From positions 20,159 through 84,158 of the forward strand of contig CANNGH010000012.1 in the NCBI GenBank assembly GCA_947504115.1: DNA of 64,000 nt, given 5' to 3'. The notes under the pieces were generated by a model. That model saw only the letters and a program-made list of their open reading frames with translations. It did not search any database and was not told the origin of the DNA. Origin of the DNA: an uncultured Sedimentitalea sp. (GTDB taxonomy: Bacteria > Pseudomonadota > Alphaproteobacteria > Rhodobacterales > Rhodobacteraceae). Below are positions 54,857 to 62,568 of this stretch, piece by piece; position 1 is the first letter of the stretch, and each line of letters starts with the position of its first letter. The position numbers and the translations under genes were made by a program.

Positions 54857-55764
54857 TCCTGTACGAATCTATAAGCGCTGTCCTTGCGCTCCACCCGACC
54901 CAGGCCACCGCCGGGCAGGTGAAAACCCACCATCGCGATCCGGTCCCTCGCCAGCTGATCCAGCAATCGCTGTCGGGTTCGCGCGCCCAGATCGGCATCC
55001 TGATCGGATCCGCTGGCCCAGTCCGGGCGCTCGAATGCGACATGATGATTGCCGATGGCATCGCCGACCACCATCACCGCGTCATTACCCGAGCGGATTT
55101 CGAAAGACATGTGCCCCGGCGTGTGTCCGAACGTGGCATGCGCCATGACACCGGGCAGAACCTCTTCGCCCGCCTTGAAAAAGCTGCACCTTTCCTCGAT
55201 CGTGTCCAGCCGCCGCGCAGCGCCCACGGCGAACGAGGCGCGGGTCTCGCCGATCGTGTCCACGGTCCGGGGATCGCGCCAGTACTCCCATTCGGTCTGG
55301 CCTAAAAGGTAATCGGCGTTCTGGAACAGCGGATCGTCGAAATCATCCAGCACCCCCCACAGGTGATCGGGATGCCCATGTGTGAACACGATATGGGTAA
55401 TGTCATCCGGGCTCAGCCCCAACGCGTCCAGCGCACCCGTCATCTTGCCGGCACTCGGCATGAAGCCGGAACCCGACCCGGCATCGAACAGCACGTTGCG
55501 CGCGCCGTCCTGCATCAGCGTGAGGTTGCAGGGCGGGTGAACTTCGTCCCGCGGGATGTCGTGGCGGGCCAGAATTGCCGCCAGTTCATCCTCGGGCAGA
55601 TCGCCGAAAAAGAAATCTCCCGGCAGGACGAGATTGCCGTCGCTCAGCGTCGTGATCCTGATTCCGGCCAACTCGGCCACGGCGCCCGCAGTCGCGACCC
55701 CGCCAAGCCAGGCCGTGCCCAGGGCGCCCAGCCCTGCCAAAACGTCGCGTCTATTGAGCGTCAT
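54853..55764 (-). CDS. Metallo-beta-lactamase-fold hydrolase (SoxG-like)
   Basis: 303 aa, with an N-terminal twin-arginine-like signal (LNRRDVLAGLGALGTAWL). The zinc motif HGHPDH is complete in VFTHGHPDHLWG, with further ligands in GHTPGHMSFEI and VVGDAIGNHHVAF and a terminal His in VGFHLPGGG. Length and position recall SoxG, although family resemblance is also to quorum-lactonase-like hydrolases. The ATG at 55764 has GGGGGGAAG upstream. It pairs with the degenerate MBL protein: one intact and one altered copy in the same two-gene operon. Confidence 0.87.
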   Translation of the reverse strand: MTLNRRDVLAGLGALGTAWLGGVATAGAVAELAGIRITTLSDGNLVLPGDFFFGDLPEDELAAILARHDIPRDEVHPPCNLTLMQDGARNVLFDAGSGSGFMPSAGKMTGALDALGLSPDDITHIVFTHGHPDHLWGVLDDFDDPLFQNADYLLGQTEWEYWRDPRTVDTIGETRASFAVGAARRLDTIEERCSFFKAGEEVLPGVMAHATFGHTPGHMSFEIRSGNDAVMVVGDAIGNHHVAFERPDWASGSDQDADLGARTRQRLLDQLARDRIAMVGFHLPGGGLGRVERKDSAYRFVQE

Positions 55765-56221
55765 GACTTCCCCCCATCGGTCTGCACACCAGCCTAACGG
55801 GCCATCCCGCCAAGTCTCAAGACTTTTCCACATGATGTTGATCTTGCGCAACCTTGTCCAGCGGCGCGCGGCATCCGGCCAGTCGGGCAGGGCGGCATGC
55901 AGTTCTTGTGCGCTCTGGCTGGATTACGCTGCTTTTTTTCGTATCTCTGCACTGGATGCCGCGCCGGTAGAGGGCAAACACCCGCGGCGCATTCGCTCAA
56001 GATCGCCGGAGAACGATTTTTGGTCCGGCGCGCTCGGCACGGCAGGCCTGTTGGATATCGTCGCGGTTTCACCGTCCAAGATCGAGCGTTCACACCAGGA
56101 TTCCTGGTCAGCTTGCCACCACGCAGAGCCATGAAAACACCACGTTTCCCAACCACGCGATGAACAGAAACACGTGTCATCGAAGAAATCTCGATGGCAA
56201 CATGAATGCTGACAAGCCAAC
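55765..56221. other. Spacer between the sox-region MBL genes and the integrated element
   Basis: About 460 bp with no gene I can support. Frames on both strands are compositionally biased and lack recognisable motifs or ribosome sites. It contains the promoter of the minus-strand MBL pair and, at its right end, the tRNA terminator. Confidence 0.5.
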
Positions 56222-56247
56222 AAAAAAACAGCCTCATGAGGGGCTGT
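56222..56247 (-). terminator. Rho-independent terminator of the disrupted tRNA locus
   Basis: In the minus-strand sense a stem ACAGCC/GGCTGT, extended by the inner palindrome CCTCATGAGG, is followed by a run of seven T residues. It lies 35 bp beyond the CCA end of the tRNA fragment and points the same way, so it was probably the native terminator of that tRNA gene. Confidence 0.8.
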
Positions 56248-56281
56248 AGAACGTCGAACAAAACTGAATGAGAATGGCAGA

Positions 56282-56305
56282 TGGCGGAGACGATGGGATT
56301 CGAAC
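56282..56305 (-). repeat. tRNA 3'-end fragment: attachment-site core at the element's left end
   Basis: In the minus-strand sense the 24 nt begin GTTCGAATCCCATCG and end CTCCGCCA, i.e. T-loop, acceptor stem and CCA of a tRNA, most like tRNA-Ser. The sequence on the 5' side is not tRNA, so only the 3' end is present. An integrase gene starts 150 bp away. This is the pattern of a site-specific element that duplicated a tRNA 3' end on insertion. Confidence 0.82.
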
Positions 56306-56381
56306 GCGACAATCTGCGCGCTGAAAATGCCTTATTTATATGATTGTTCTGCCATTGTTGTGGTTCAGGGATGAGTCGAAT

Positions 56382-56403
56382 TGTGTAGCAAAATGTGTAG
56401 CAA
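56382..56403 (+). repeat. Short tandem direct repeat upstream of the integrase gene
   Basis: TGTGTAGCAA occurs at 56382-56391 and again at 56394-56403, a 12-bp period, between the attachment core and the integrase start. Such iterated decamers are typical of integrase arm-type or excisionase sites, but function here is inferred from position only. Confidence 0.5.
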
Positions 56404-56453
56404 CGGCGTCGCTTGATGTCTGCGACACCGACCGCAGAATAGAGGTGGCACGA

Positions 56454-57779
56454 ATGGCAGGACTGATCAAGCGAGGCAAGACTTGGCACCTGCGGATGCG
56501 AGTGCCCAGACGGTATCTGGCCGTCGCTGGCCGCAAGGAAATCCACCGCAGCCTGGAGACCGACAGCGAGCGCCGTGCGCGCGAGTTGTTGCCTGATGTG
56601 AGGGCCAAGCTGCTCGCCGAACTCGACCAGATGGCGGTCATCAATGCTCGGCCGGAAGAAGCCGACGCATACCGGGCCGCGCAGAAGATCGCGCAAGCCA
56701 GGGGCTTCACCTACCGGCCGCTCTCCGACTTGCTGGAAGCGCCTATCGACGAGATTCTGGAGCGCGTAGAGGTTGCGGCCGCCGACCCGGCGACAGAGAC
56801 CGCCAAGGTGCTCCTGGGGGCTATGGAGGAGCCCGCTCTGCGGCTCTCTGGCCTGGTTGATGAGGTCGAACGGATCGCGGCGCACGACAACCGCTACAAG
56901 AGCGAGAACCAGATGCGCCTCTGGCGCAATCCGCGCAAGCGGGCGGCTGCCAATCTGCAAGCCGCGCTCGGTGGCCGGGATGTGCTGGTCTCGGAGATCG
57001 ACCACGCCGCCGCGCTCAAGCACAAAGCGTGGTGGCAGAGGAAGATCGCCGCCGAGAACCTCTCGATGGAGAGCGCCAACAAGGATTTTGCCAATATGGC
57101 CGGGATGCTGCGCCGCTACTACGAGAGCATTGCGCAGCCTGATCCGCCGGAGCCCTATCACCGGGTATCCCTGAAAGACCGGCACAAGGCCGAAAGCCGA
57201 AAACTCGAGATTCCGGTGGATTGGATCGTCGAGAAATGGTTCGCGCCCGGTGCGTTCGACGGAACGAACGACGAGGCGCGGGACATTCTGCTCATTTCGA
57301 TCGAGACGGGATGCCGGCAATCCGAGATTCACGATCTTCCGCCGGGCGCGTTCGTGCTCGATCATCCATTCCCGCATTTCGAGATCAAGTTCGAGGACGG
57401 GGACAACCGCCGTGAGATCAAGAACAGCGCATCCACGCGGATCGTGCCCCTGGTCGGTGTCGCGTTGGCCGCAGCCAAGCGCCATCCCGACGGCTTTCCG
57501 CGCTATCGCGGCAAGAGCACTTACTCGGCGACGATGAACAAATATATGCGGAGCAATGGCCTGCTGCCGTCGCCAAATCACACCATCGGCGGCGTTCGGC
57601 ATACTTGGGAGAGCCGTCTTCTGGCGGAGACCAAGCGGATGGACATCAGCGGCGAAATGATGGGCCATAGCGTCAAGCAAATCCGGGCGCGTCCGGTCTA
57701 TGGTGATGCGATGGCTTTGCCGGACAGGCATGCGCTTGCGAGCCGCGTTATGCTGCCCGTGCCGGAGCACTTGAAATAG
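56454..57779 (+). CDS. Tyrosine-type site-specific integrase
   Basis: 441-aa phage/ICE-type recombinase. The N-terminal DUF6538-like arm domain begins GLIKRGKTWHLRMRVPRRYL. The catalytic domain has Arg288 in ETGCRQSEIHDL, Arg382-His383 in GGVRHTWESRLL, the MGH motif, and the nucleophile Tyr416 in RPVYGD. The position usually occupied by the first histidine of HxxR is glycine here. The ATG at 56454 follows GAGG; upstream in-frame starts lie in the attachment region. It faces into the element directly next to the tRNA-derived core, and presumably catalysed the insertion. Confidence 0.92.
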   Translation: MAGLIKRGKTWHLRMRVPRRYLAVAGRKEIHRSLETDSERRARELLPDVRAKLLAELDQMAVINARPEEADAYRAAQKIAQARGFTYRPLSDLLEAPIDEILERVEVAAADPATETAKVLLGAMEEPALRLSGLVDEVERIAAHDNRYKSENQMRLWRNPRKRAAANLQAALGGRDVLVSEIDHAAALKHKAWWQRKIAAENLSMESANKDFANMAGMLRRYYESIAQPDPPEPYHRVSLKDRHKAESRKLEIPVDWIVEKWFAPGAFDGTNDEARDILLISIETGCRQSEIHDLPPGAFVLDHPFPHFEIKFEDGDNRREIKNSASTRIVPLVGVALAAAKRHPDGFPRYRGKSTYSATMNKYMRSNGLLPSPNHTIGGVRHTWESRLLAETKRMDISGEMMGHSVKQIRARPVYGDAMALPDRHALASRVMLPVPEHLK

Positions 57780-58002
57780 GAGAACAACAAAAACTTTGCT
57801 CGCGCACACAAGTATTCCCGCACTCCTCGTCAAGCCTCGACACATTACATCGCAAGGATGATCTTCGGCTGGCTCTTCAGGGCGTTACTCTCGCGCACCA
57901 TCAAAACTCTCCACACCCACAAGCGTCGCTTAGAAAAAGGCCTTGGCGCGGCATAATGGGGACGCTGACAAAGCTGCGTTTCAAATGTAAGAAGGAAACA
58001 AA

Positions 58003-58683
58003 ATGACATCTGAGAACGAGTTCAACCTAATGGGCTGGTCCGGCACAATCCCATTGTGTGACGACCTTTGGCTTGGAATGCAGGCAAGAAATATTGCTAT
58101 CGTGGACTTCACAGTCCTACGGGGGATCGAGAGCGAAGCCGCCCAAGCGTATATCGAGAGGGAACGCACCCCAACAGATATTTTGCTGCCTCTCTCCGCA
58201 CTGAGCCAGATGTGGATTTTTAGCGTCTACGAATTTCTGCGAACTTGGCGCCAACGCGCAAAGGACATTATTGAAACAGCTGACAAAGTTGCCGCTATTG
58301 ACCAAGAGGGGCGTCCTGCTGCTTTACTCGAAATAGTGGAGGCCGCGAAAGCAAAGGAAAGAATGGTAAGGGTCGCTCCCACCTGGCACTCGCAACATCT
58401 CGAAAAGGTAGACGATGAAGAGTTCGTTTCATCAATTCGAGAATATTGGAACTTCTCAGAACCTATTTTCCGAGAGGCCGAAGCTCTCAGGGTTACATTG
58501 GCAAAGCACGAGGTTCCGAAGACACGCGGACTTGTCGCTGAAGCGCTCGGCTACGGTCGAATGAACCATTTCACTGGTTCAATGTATTGGTTCGTAACGT
58601 TAAAAGACGACAGCCAAATCCAAATTGATCGGCGCAAACTCGGGAATGCTCTCTTCGAGATTCTGGATGATGGATACCAATAA
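58003..58683 (+). CDS. Unknown 226-aa cargo protein
   Basis: I do not recognise this family. The protein is soluble-looking, with a tryptophan/tyrosine-rich helical region (MWIFSVYEFLRTWRQR, about residues 68-83), mixed helices, and a C-terminal MNHFTGSMYWFVTLKDDSQ stretch. No signal peptide, P-loop or nuclease motif is evident. The ATG follows AAGGA. Base composition is visibly lower in GC than the chromosome, consistent with recent transfer. It lies between the integrase and the mobilization genes, where accessory (often defence) genes tend to reside; nothing more specific can be claimed. Confidence 0.75.
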   Translation: MTSENEFNLMGWSGTIPLCDDLWLGMQARNIAIVDFTVLRGIESEAAQAYIERERTPTDILLPLSALSQMWIFSVYEFLRTWRQRAKDIIETADKVAAIDQEGRPAALLEIVEAAKAKERMVRVAPTWHSQHLEKVDDEEFVSSIREYWNFSEPIFREAEALRVTLAKHEVPKTRGLVAEALGYGRMNHFTGSMYWFVTLKDDSQIQIDRRKLGNALFEILDDGYQ

Positions 58684-58712
58684 CGCGTCGGATATGGGTT
58701 TCGCCAAACACA

Positions 58713-58976
58713 TCACGCCGCCCGGTGGGGGGCGGCGTGGTTGGCGATTTCGGCGGCTTGGAAGAGGAGGTCTTGGGTCTCTTCGAGCCTGGCAAGTTCG
58801 GTGTTGAGCCGTTTCAGCAGGGGGAGCATCCATTCTTCGCCGTCGGTGATCTTTCTTACAATCTGCGCTCTGGCGTTGCGAACCCTGTCGATCTTGCGTT
58901 GCAGTGATCCGGTCGGGGTCCGGTGGATGCGGGCGAGTTGGGGAGCCGCTGCCCGGGCGGCGTGTCTGGTCGACAT
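58713..58976 (-). CDS. Small coiled-coil-like hypothetical protein
   Basis: 87 aa from the ATG at 58976. Composition is basic at the N-terminus (STRHAARAAAPQLARIHR), followed by two amphipathic helices (LQRKIDRVRNARAQIVRKI and LLKRLNTELARLEETQDLLF) that suggest a helical hairpin. The upstream part of the same open frame (to 59486) is the antisense of the neighbouring gene and not protein-like, so only this portion is called. It is probably a DNA-binding or accessory factor of the element. Support is limited to its regular helical pattern. Confidence 0.5.
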   Translation of the reverse strand: MSTRHAARAAAPQLARIHRTPTGSLQRKIDRVRNARAQIVRKITDGEEWMLPLLKRLNTELARLEETQDLLFQAAEIANHAAPHRAA

Positions 58977-59144
58977 GGCACTCCATACCCCACCATCGCA
59001 GGCGCGCGGCTGGTTTCGGGGGATTGGGGCTGGGTGTCTACATGTCGGATCTCCTGTGTTCTGACGATCCATATAGGAAACAGAGTCGCGCTTGCGTAGG
59101 TTGCGATCTGGAAACATTGTGTTCTCGTATGGGTTGCGGGGCAG

Positions 59145-59171
59145 GCCCCGTGCGCGTTGCGCACACGGGGC
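59145..59171 (-). terminator. Hairpin downstream of the 136-aa hypothetical gene
   Basis: GCCCCGTGCGC and GCGCACACGGGGC pair with a two-base bulge and a 3-nt loop, 8 bp after the minus-strand stop at 59179. It is GC-rich with no U tract and probably ends or stabilises the mobilization-gene transcript. Confidence 0.45.
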
Positions 59172-59178
59172 GTTGTGA

Positions 59179-59589
59179 TCACTTATCGCCATTGGCAGCC
59201 TCAGCTTCCGCGGCAGCCTTGGCGGCTTCTTCCTCGGCCTTCCAGCGATCGACCTGCTCCTGCGCGCGCTCGGCGACGCCCTCGGGGGCCTTCGCGTGCT
59301 TGAAGAGCCGGCGGCGGTTGGTGGCGGTGGCAAAGCAGCCGATTTCGTAGAACATTTCTTCGATCTGCTCGGGCGCCGTTTCCTCCAGCCAGTCAAGCCA
59401 GGCATCGAAGGTGTCGGCGATGGCCTTGCGGGCTTCGCGCTGGATCTTGTCGTCCTTGCGGGCCTGCTTGTCGGCCAGATTGCCAACCGAGGCCATCGCC
59501 TTCTCGAGGCGCAGTTGCATGGCCGGGGTCATTTGGAACTGCGACGCGCGGGGTTTGCGGACGGGTTTTTGGGACAGGGATTTCTTCAT
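59179..59589 (-). CDS. Hypothetical protein downstream of the relaxase
   Basis: 136 aa, basic N-terminus (KKSLSQKPVRKPRASQF), a helical middle with FDAWLDWLEETAPEQIEEMF, then CFATATNRRRLFKHAKAPEG and an alanine/glutamate-rich coiled tail. A GGAG ribosome site precedes the ATG. Same strand as the MobV gene, 226 bp after it. It could be a mobilization accessory protein (relaxosome component), but I recognise no family. The C-terminal AEAEAANGD tail is low complexity. Confidence 0.65.
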   Translation of the reverse strand: MKKSLSQKPVRKPRASQFQMTPAMQLRLEKAMASVGNLADKQARKDDKIQREARKAIADTFDAWLDWLEETAPEQIEEMFYEIGCFATATNRRRLFKHAKAPEGVAERAQEQVDRWKAEEEAAKAAAEAEAANGDK

Positions 59590-59815
59590 TTTTTGGTACT
59601 CCAGTTTGCGTTTGCGGTTTCACCGGAGCCTTGGGTTTCCGCCCGCCGCTTCCGGCTTGCGCATAATGTGGATGTGAAAGAATCCGCGGCTTAATCGAGC
59701 TAAAACCGGATTTTGCGGATTGACATCTATGTCGCTGAAATAATTGAACATGTTTTTTGGCAATCCGTATTTCTTCTTTCAGGTGAAAGATTCTGAGGGT
59801 TTTGACGCCGCTTTT

Positions 59816-61042
59816 TCACGGCTCGTCGACGCTCGGCTCGGAGCCTTTCGAACGGCCTTTTGAACGCGGATCGAGCGCCATGATTTTCGCGGTAAGCTTG
59901 CGCCGGATCCGCGCGATCTTCTCTCGCTGCGCGGTCGGGAAGTGGCGAGCAACTTCGACAATCACCTCATCGGCCGCCTTGATCTCGGCGAGCTCGGCCG
60001 CGATGCGGTCCTCGGCCGCGCGCCGCGCCTTTGCCTCGGCGCCTGCGCGCAGGCGCTTCGCAGCGGTGCGGAAGGCCTTTCTCGCGGCGGCAAAGCCGCG
60101 GGTGGCTTTTCGAACCAGCATAGGTGAATCTCGTTTCGCGTCAGTGTCGGCTGGCTTGAGAGCGCGCCCATCCGCGTCGATCTCGCCCGCTGACACCGCA
60201 TCGGCGAAGGCCAGGATCGTCGCTGCATCCTCTTCGCGCTCAGCGACATCGCGCTCGCGCAACTCAACCTCGGCGGCCTTCTCGGCGAGGCGCCGGTCTT
60301 CTTTCGCCCGCCACTCGGCCGGGCGAACATGGCGCGGGTTGCGCGGCGGCGTCCGCCCATCGTTCAACGCATCGCGGATCGCCTGCTTGCGCCGCTCGCC
60401 GCGCACGAGACCGATTTCGCTGAACCATTCACCCACGCTATCCTGGGCTTTCTCGTAGTCCCTGATCAGCGCCTGGGCCGACGGCTGCAACACCCGGCAT
60501 TCCGTTCCATATTTCCGGACGGTCGCGCGAGGCATGATGACCGCATGAATGTGATAGGCCTGCTCGTCGGTATCCGCACGGGCGTGAATCACGTCATCGC
60601 CGAAATTGTTCTTAAACCAGGCCACGGCGCGCTCCTCGAACTGCTGCTCGCGCGCGGTGTTGAACATCTCGTCGCTGCTTTCCGTGTGCTCGAACCACTC
60701 CTTGTTGGCGGTCAGGATCAACTCGCGCATCGGCCCATGGCGGGACGCGCGCCACGGATCGCGTGGACCCTCGATGCGCCTCTTCGCCAGATCCTTGCGG
60801 CGGTTGCGCCGGTCGAGATCCTCGAGTTCCGCCGCGAAAGCCTCGATCTTCATCAGCTCAATCTCGGCCAGGGCTTCCTGCGCCCAGGTCGCTGTTCCGA
60901 TCAGGCGGCGCGGCGCGGGCTTGTTGCGATCGACATGCCCAAGGTCGCCGCCGCGGCGTGTGCGGTGCGCCTCGTAGCCGCCGATATCGCTTGGATCCAT
61001 GCCCTCGAACCGCAGGACCACCGGGTATTTCTTGCTCGCCAT
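59816..61042 (-). CDS. MobV-type relaxase (plasmid mobilization / Pre family)
   Basis: 408 aa. The N-terminal motif HRTRRGGDLGHVDRNKPAP (residues 26-44) and the metal-binding TDEQAYHIHAVIMP (HUH-type histidines around residue 163) match MobV/Pre relaxases, which nick the transfer origin on one strand. The C-terminal half is a long, charged coiled coil (WRAKEDRRLAEKAAEVELRE), as is common in this group. It is the only conjugation-related gene seen and defines the element as mobilizable by a helper. Its start is next to a 626-bp structured spacer likely to contain oriT. Confidence 0.85.
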   Translation of the reverse strand: MASKKYPVVLRFEGMDPSDIGGYEAHRTRRGGDLGHVDRNKPAPRRLIGTATWAQEALAEIELMKIEAFAAELEDLDRRNRRKDLAKRRIEGPRDPWRASRHGPMRELILTANKEWFEHTESSDEMFNTAREQQFEERAVAWFKNNFGDDVIHARADTDEQAYHIHAVIMPRATVRKYGTECRVLQPSAQALIRDYEKAQDSVGEWFSEIGLVRGERRKQAIRDALNDGRTPPRNPRHVRPAEWRAKEDRRLAEKAAEVELRERDVAEREEDAATILAFADAVSAGEIDADGRALKPADTDAKRDSPMLVRKATRGFAAARKAFRTAAKRLRAGAEAKARRAAEDRIAAELAEIKAADEVIVEVARHFPTAQREKIARIRRKLTAKIMALDPRSKGRSKGSEPSVDEP

Positions 61043-61668
61043 TTCGACCTCCGAAGATTGAGGTCAGGAAATGGGTTCATCTTTTCGCGGATTGGAGAAA
61101 ACGGTCAGACGGGTATGCAAACGGATGTGCGGGGTCATTACTCACTAAACAGCCCGCACTTCGGCACCTGCGGTGCCTGCGTTCGGCCTGCCGCTCGCCC
61201 GGGGCGCCGCCCCGGAACCCCGCCCTCCGGGGGCACCTGTGCGGCGGGCACTCCTGCGCGGAGGGCGGCAAGGTCATCATTCCGCACTCCTCCCCCGAAC
61301 CCCCGCCTGCTCGCAGGGGCCGTTCGCCACGCCCCTGCACCCCTTGGCGACTCCTGAGAGGCTGTCTATATTGCGCATACCTTAAGGTCCCTGATAATCG
61401 GGGCGAGGGGCGCGCGGCGAAGACCCTCCCTACCCATTCGCGACGCGCTTCTTGCGACGCCTCGCGGATGGGTGGGGAAGGCGCAGAACTACGCGGATAA
61501 CCCTTTGTGGCTGTAGTGTATCTTCGTCGCAGTACGGGTGAGCTTCTCTGGCTTGGCCACAGTATCTTGTATGTTTCGGGATGATTGCAACTTTGTTCGC
61601 ATTATGTTCTATTGATGGGACTTGCGAAACATGTCTTTTGTGTACTTAGGGAGAAGAGGCGGAAGAAC
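61043..61668. other. 626-bp non-coding, structured spacer next to the relaxase (candidate oriT region)
   Basis: No gene is supported. It holds several inverted repeats: GGCACC-TGC-GGTGCC at 61163-61177, GC-rich self-complementary stretches at about 61190-61240, and the large repeat at 61427-61478. Relaxase origins usually lie directly upstream of mobV genes, so the nick site is probably here. The last 150 bp turn AT-rich and should carry the darG promoter. Confidence 0.6.
61427..61478. repeat. Inverted repeat with 16-bp arms, left of darGT
   Basis: Arms at 61427-61442 and 61463-61478 pair over 16 bp (two G-T pairs). The 20-nt loop contains CGCTTCTTGCGACGC (61446-61460). The identical 15-mer is found in the loop of the repeat at 63600-63649. 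Confidence 0.8.
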
Positions 61669-62568
61669 GTGCTGACATATAAGAGAACCAGCCTTCTTGA
61701 AGCCAACACGCAGACACTGGTCAACACCGTCAACTGCGTTGGCGTCATGGGAAAAGGCATAGCTAAGGCTTTCAAGCAACGTGAACCTGATATGTTCACA
61801 GCCTACAAACGAATCTGCGACCAGAAATTGCTGGAGCCTGGCAAACTGTGGCTATGGCGAGGATCGGAGCAATGGGTGCTGAATTTTCCGACCAAGAAGC
61901 ATTGGCGTAGCCCATCCCGCATGGAGTGGGTAGAAGCGGGGTTGGAAAAGTTCGCCAATACCTATGAAGCCCAAGGTGTGACTGAAATTGCATTCCCCAA
62001 GCTTGGTTGCGGAAACGGTGGCCTCGAATGGCAAGAAGTGAAACCTCTAATGGAGCGATACTTATCCGATCTGCCCATCCCGGTTTTTATCCACGATTAC
62101 ACCAAAGGCATCGGGTTGCCAGAACATCTCGAGCAAATTGCAGTAGAGGTTCGCAAATCAGTCAATGACTTGTCCTTTCAAGGTTTCGTAAACGCTTTAG
62201 AAAGCGTTTCGAAACTTGCGCCCCAATTGCGTTTGGATGACGAACATGAATTCGAGATTTGTTTCAGAAACAACACTCTTGGCATTCAAACACGAGATCA
62301 CGATTGGTCATTTGAGGAAGATGACCTCCGTGGTGTATGGCTCAGCCTATTGAATGGCCTCGTAACGAAAGAAAAAGCGGGGTGGACGGCAAAAGGCGCC
62401 GCTGTGCCGTTGCTGACGATGATGCAGTTATTGCCAAACGTACGCGCTGTACAAATTCATCGGCACGGTAGATCAGAGCCTGAAATCGCTGTTGAACTAA
62501 GGCCGGACGTTGCGGCTTCCTTCGATGCTCGAAGCCCAGGCACGCAAGCTGAATTGCCATGGCACTGA
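61669..62568 (+). CDS. darG: DarG-like macro-domain antitoxin
   Basis: 299 aa. The N-terminal macro domain (about 1-150) closely follows the DarG pattern: TLVNTVNCVGVMGKGIAKAF with the ADP-ribose-binding Asn19 and Asn22, VLNFPTKKHWR containing the lysine pair 76-77 near the active site, and FPKLGCGNGGLEWQEVKPLM. DarG hydrolyses ADP-ribose from thymidine in DNA and binds its toxin. The C-terminal half (about 160-299) is the presumed toxin-binding domain. I prefer the GTG at 61669, behind AGGCGGAAG; an ATG at 61615 is possible. It precedes darT and overlaps it by 10 bp. Confidence 0.88.
   Translation: MLTYKRTSLLEANTQTLVNTVNCVGVMGKGIAKAFKQREPDMFTAYKRICDQKLLEPGKLWLWRGSEQWVLNFPTKKHWRSPSRMEWVEAGLEKFANTYEAQGVTEIAFPKLGCGNGGLEWQEVKPLMERYLSDLPIPVFIHDYTKGIGLPEHLEQIAVEVRKSVNDLSFQGFVNALESVSKLAPQLRLDDEHEFEICFRNNTLGIQTRDHDWSFEEDDLRGVWLSLLNGLVTKEKAGWTAKGAAVPLLTMMQLLPNVRAVQIHRHGRSEPEIAVELRPDVAASFDARSPGTQAELPWH

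Noticed and set aside
55897..56223. Two overlapping frames on opposite strands left of the tRNA fragment
   Set aside because: Neither has a ribosome site or a recognisable motif and both show biased composition; no transposase motif could be found.
58856..59486. Upstream part of the minus-strand frame ending at 58713, and a 108-codon frame at 58856-59182
   Set aside because: Serine/arginine/proline-rich shadow of the 136-aa gene; only the last 87 codons (58713-58976) look like protein.
61140..61340. Possible CRISPR or tandem repeats in the GC-rich spacer
   Set aside because: The repeats are local inverted repeats of different sequence, with no regular unit and spacer pattern.
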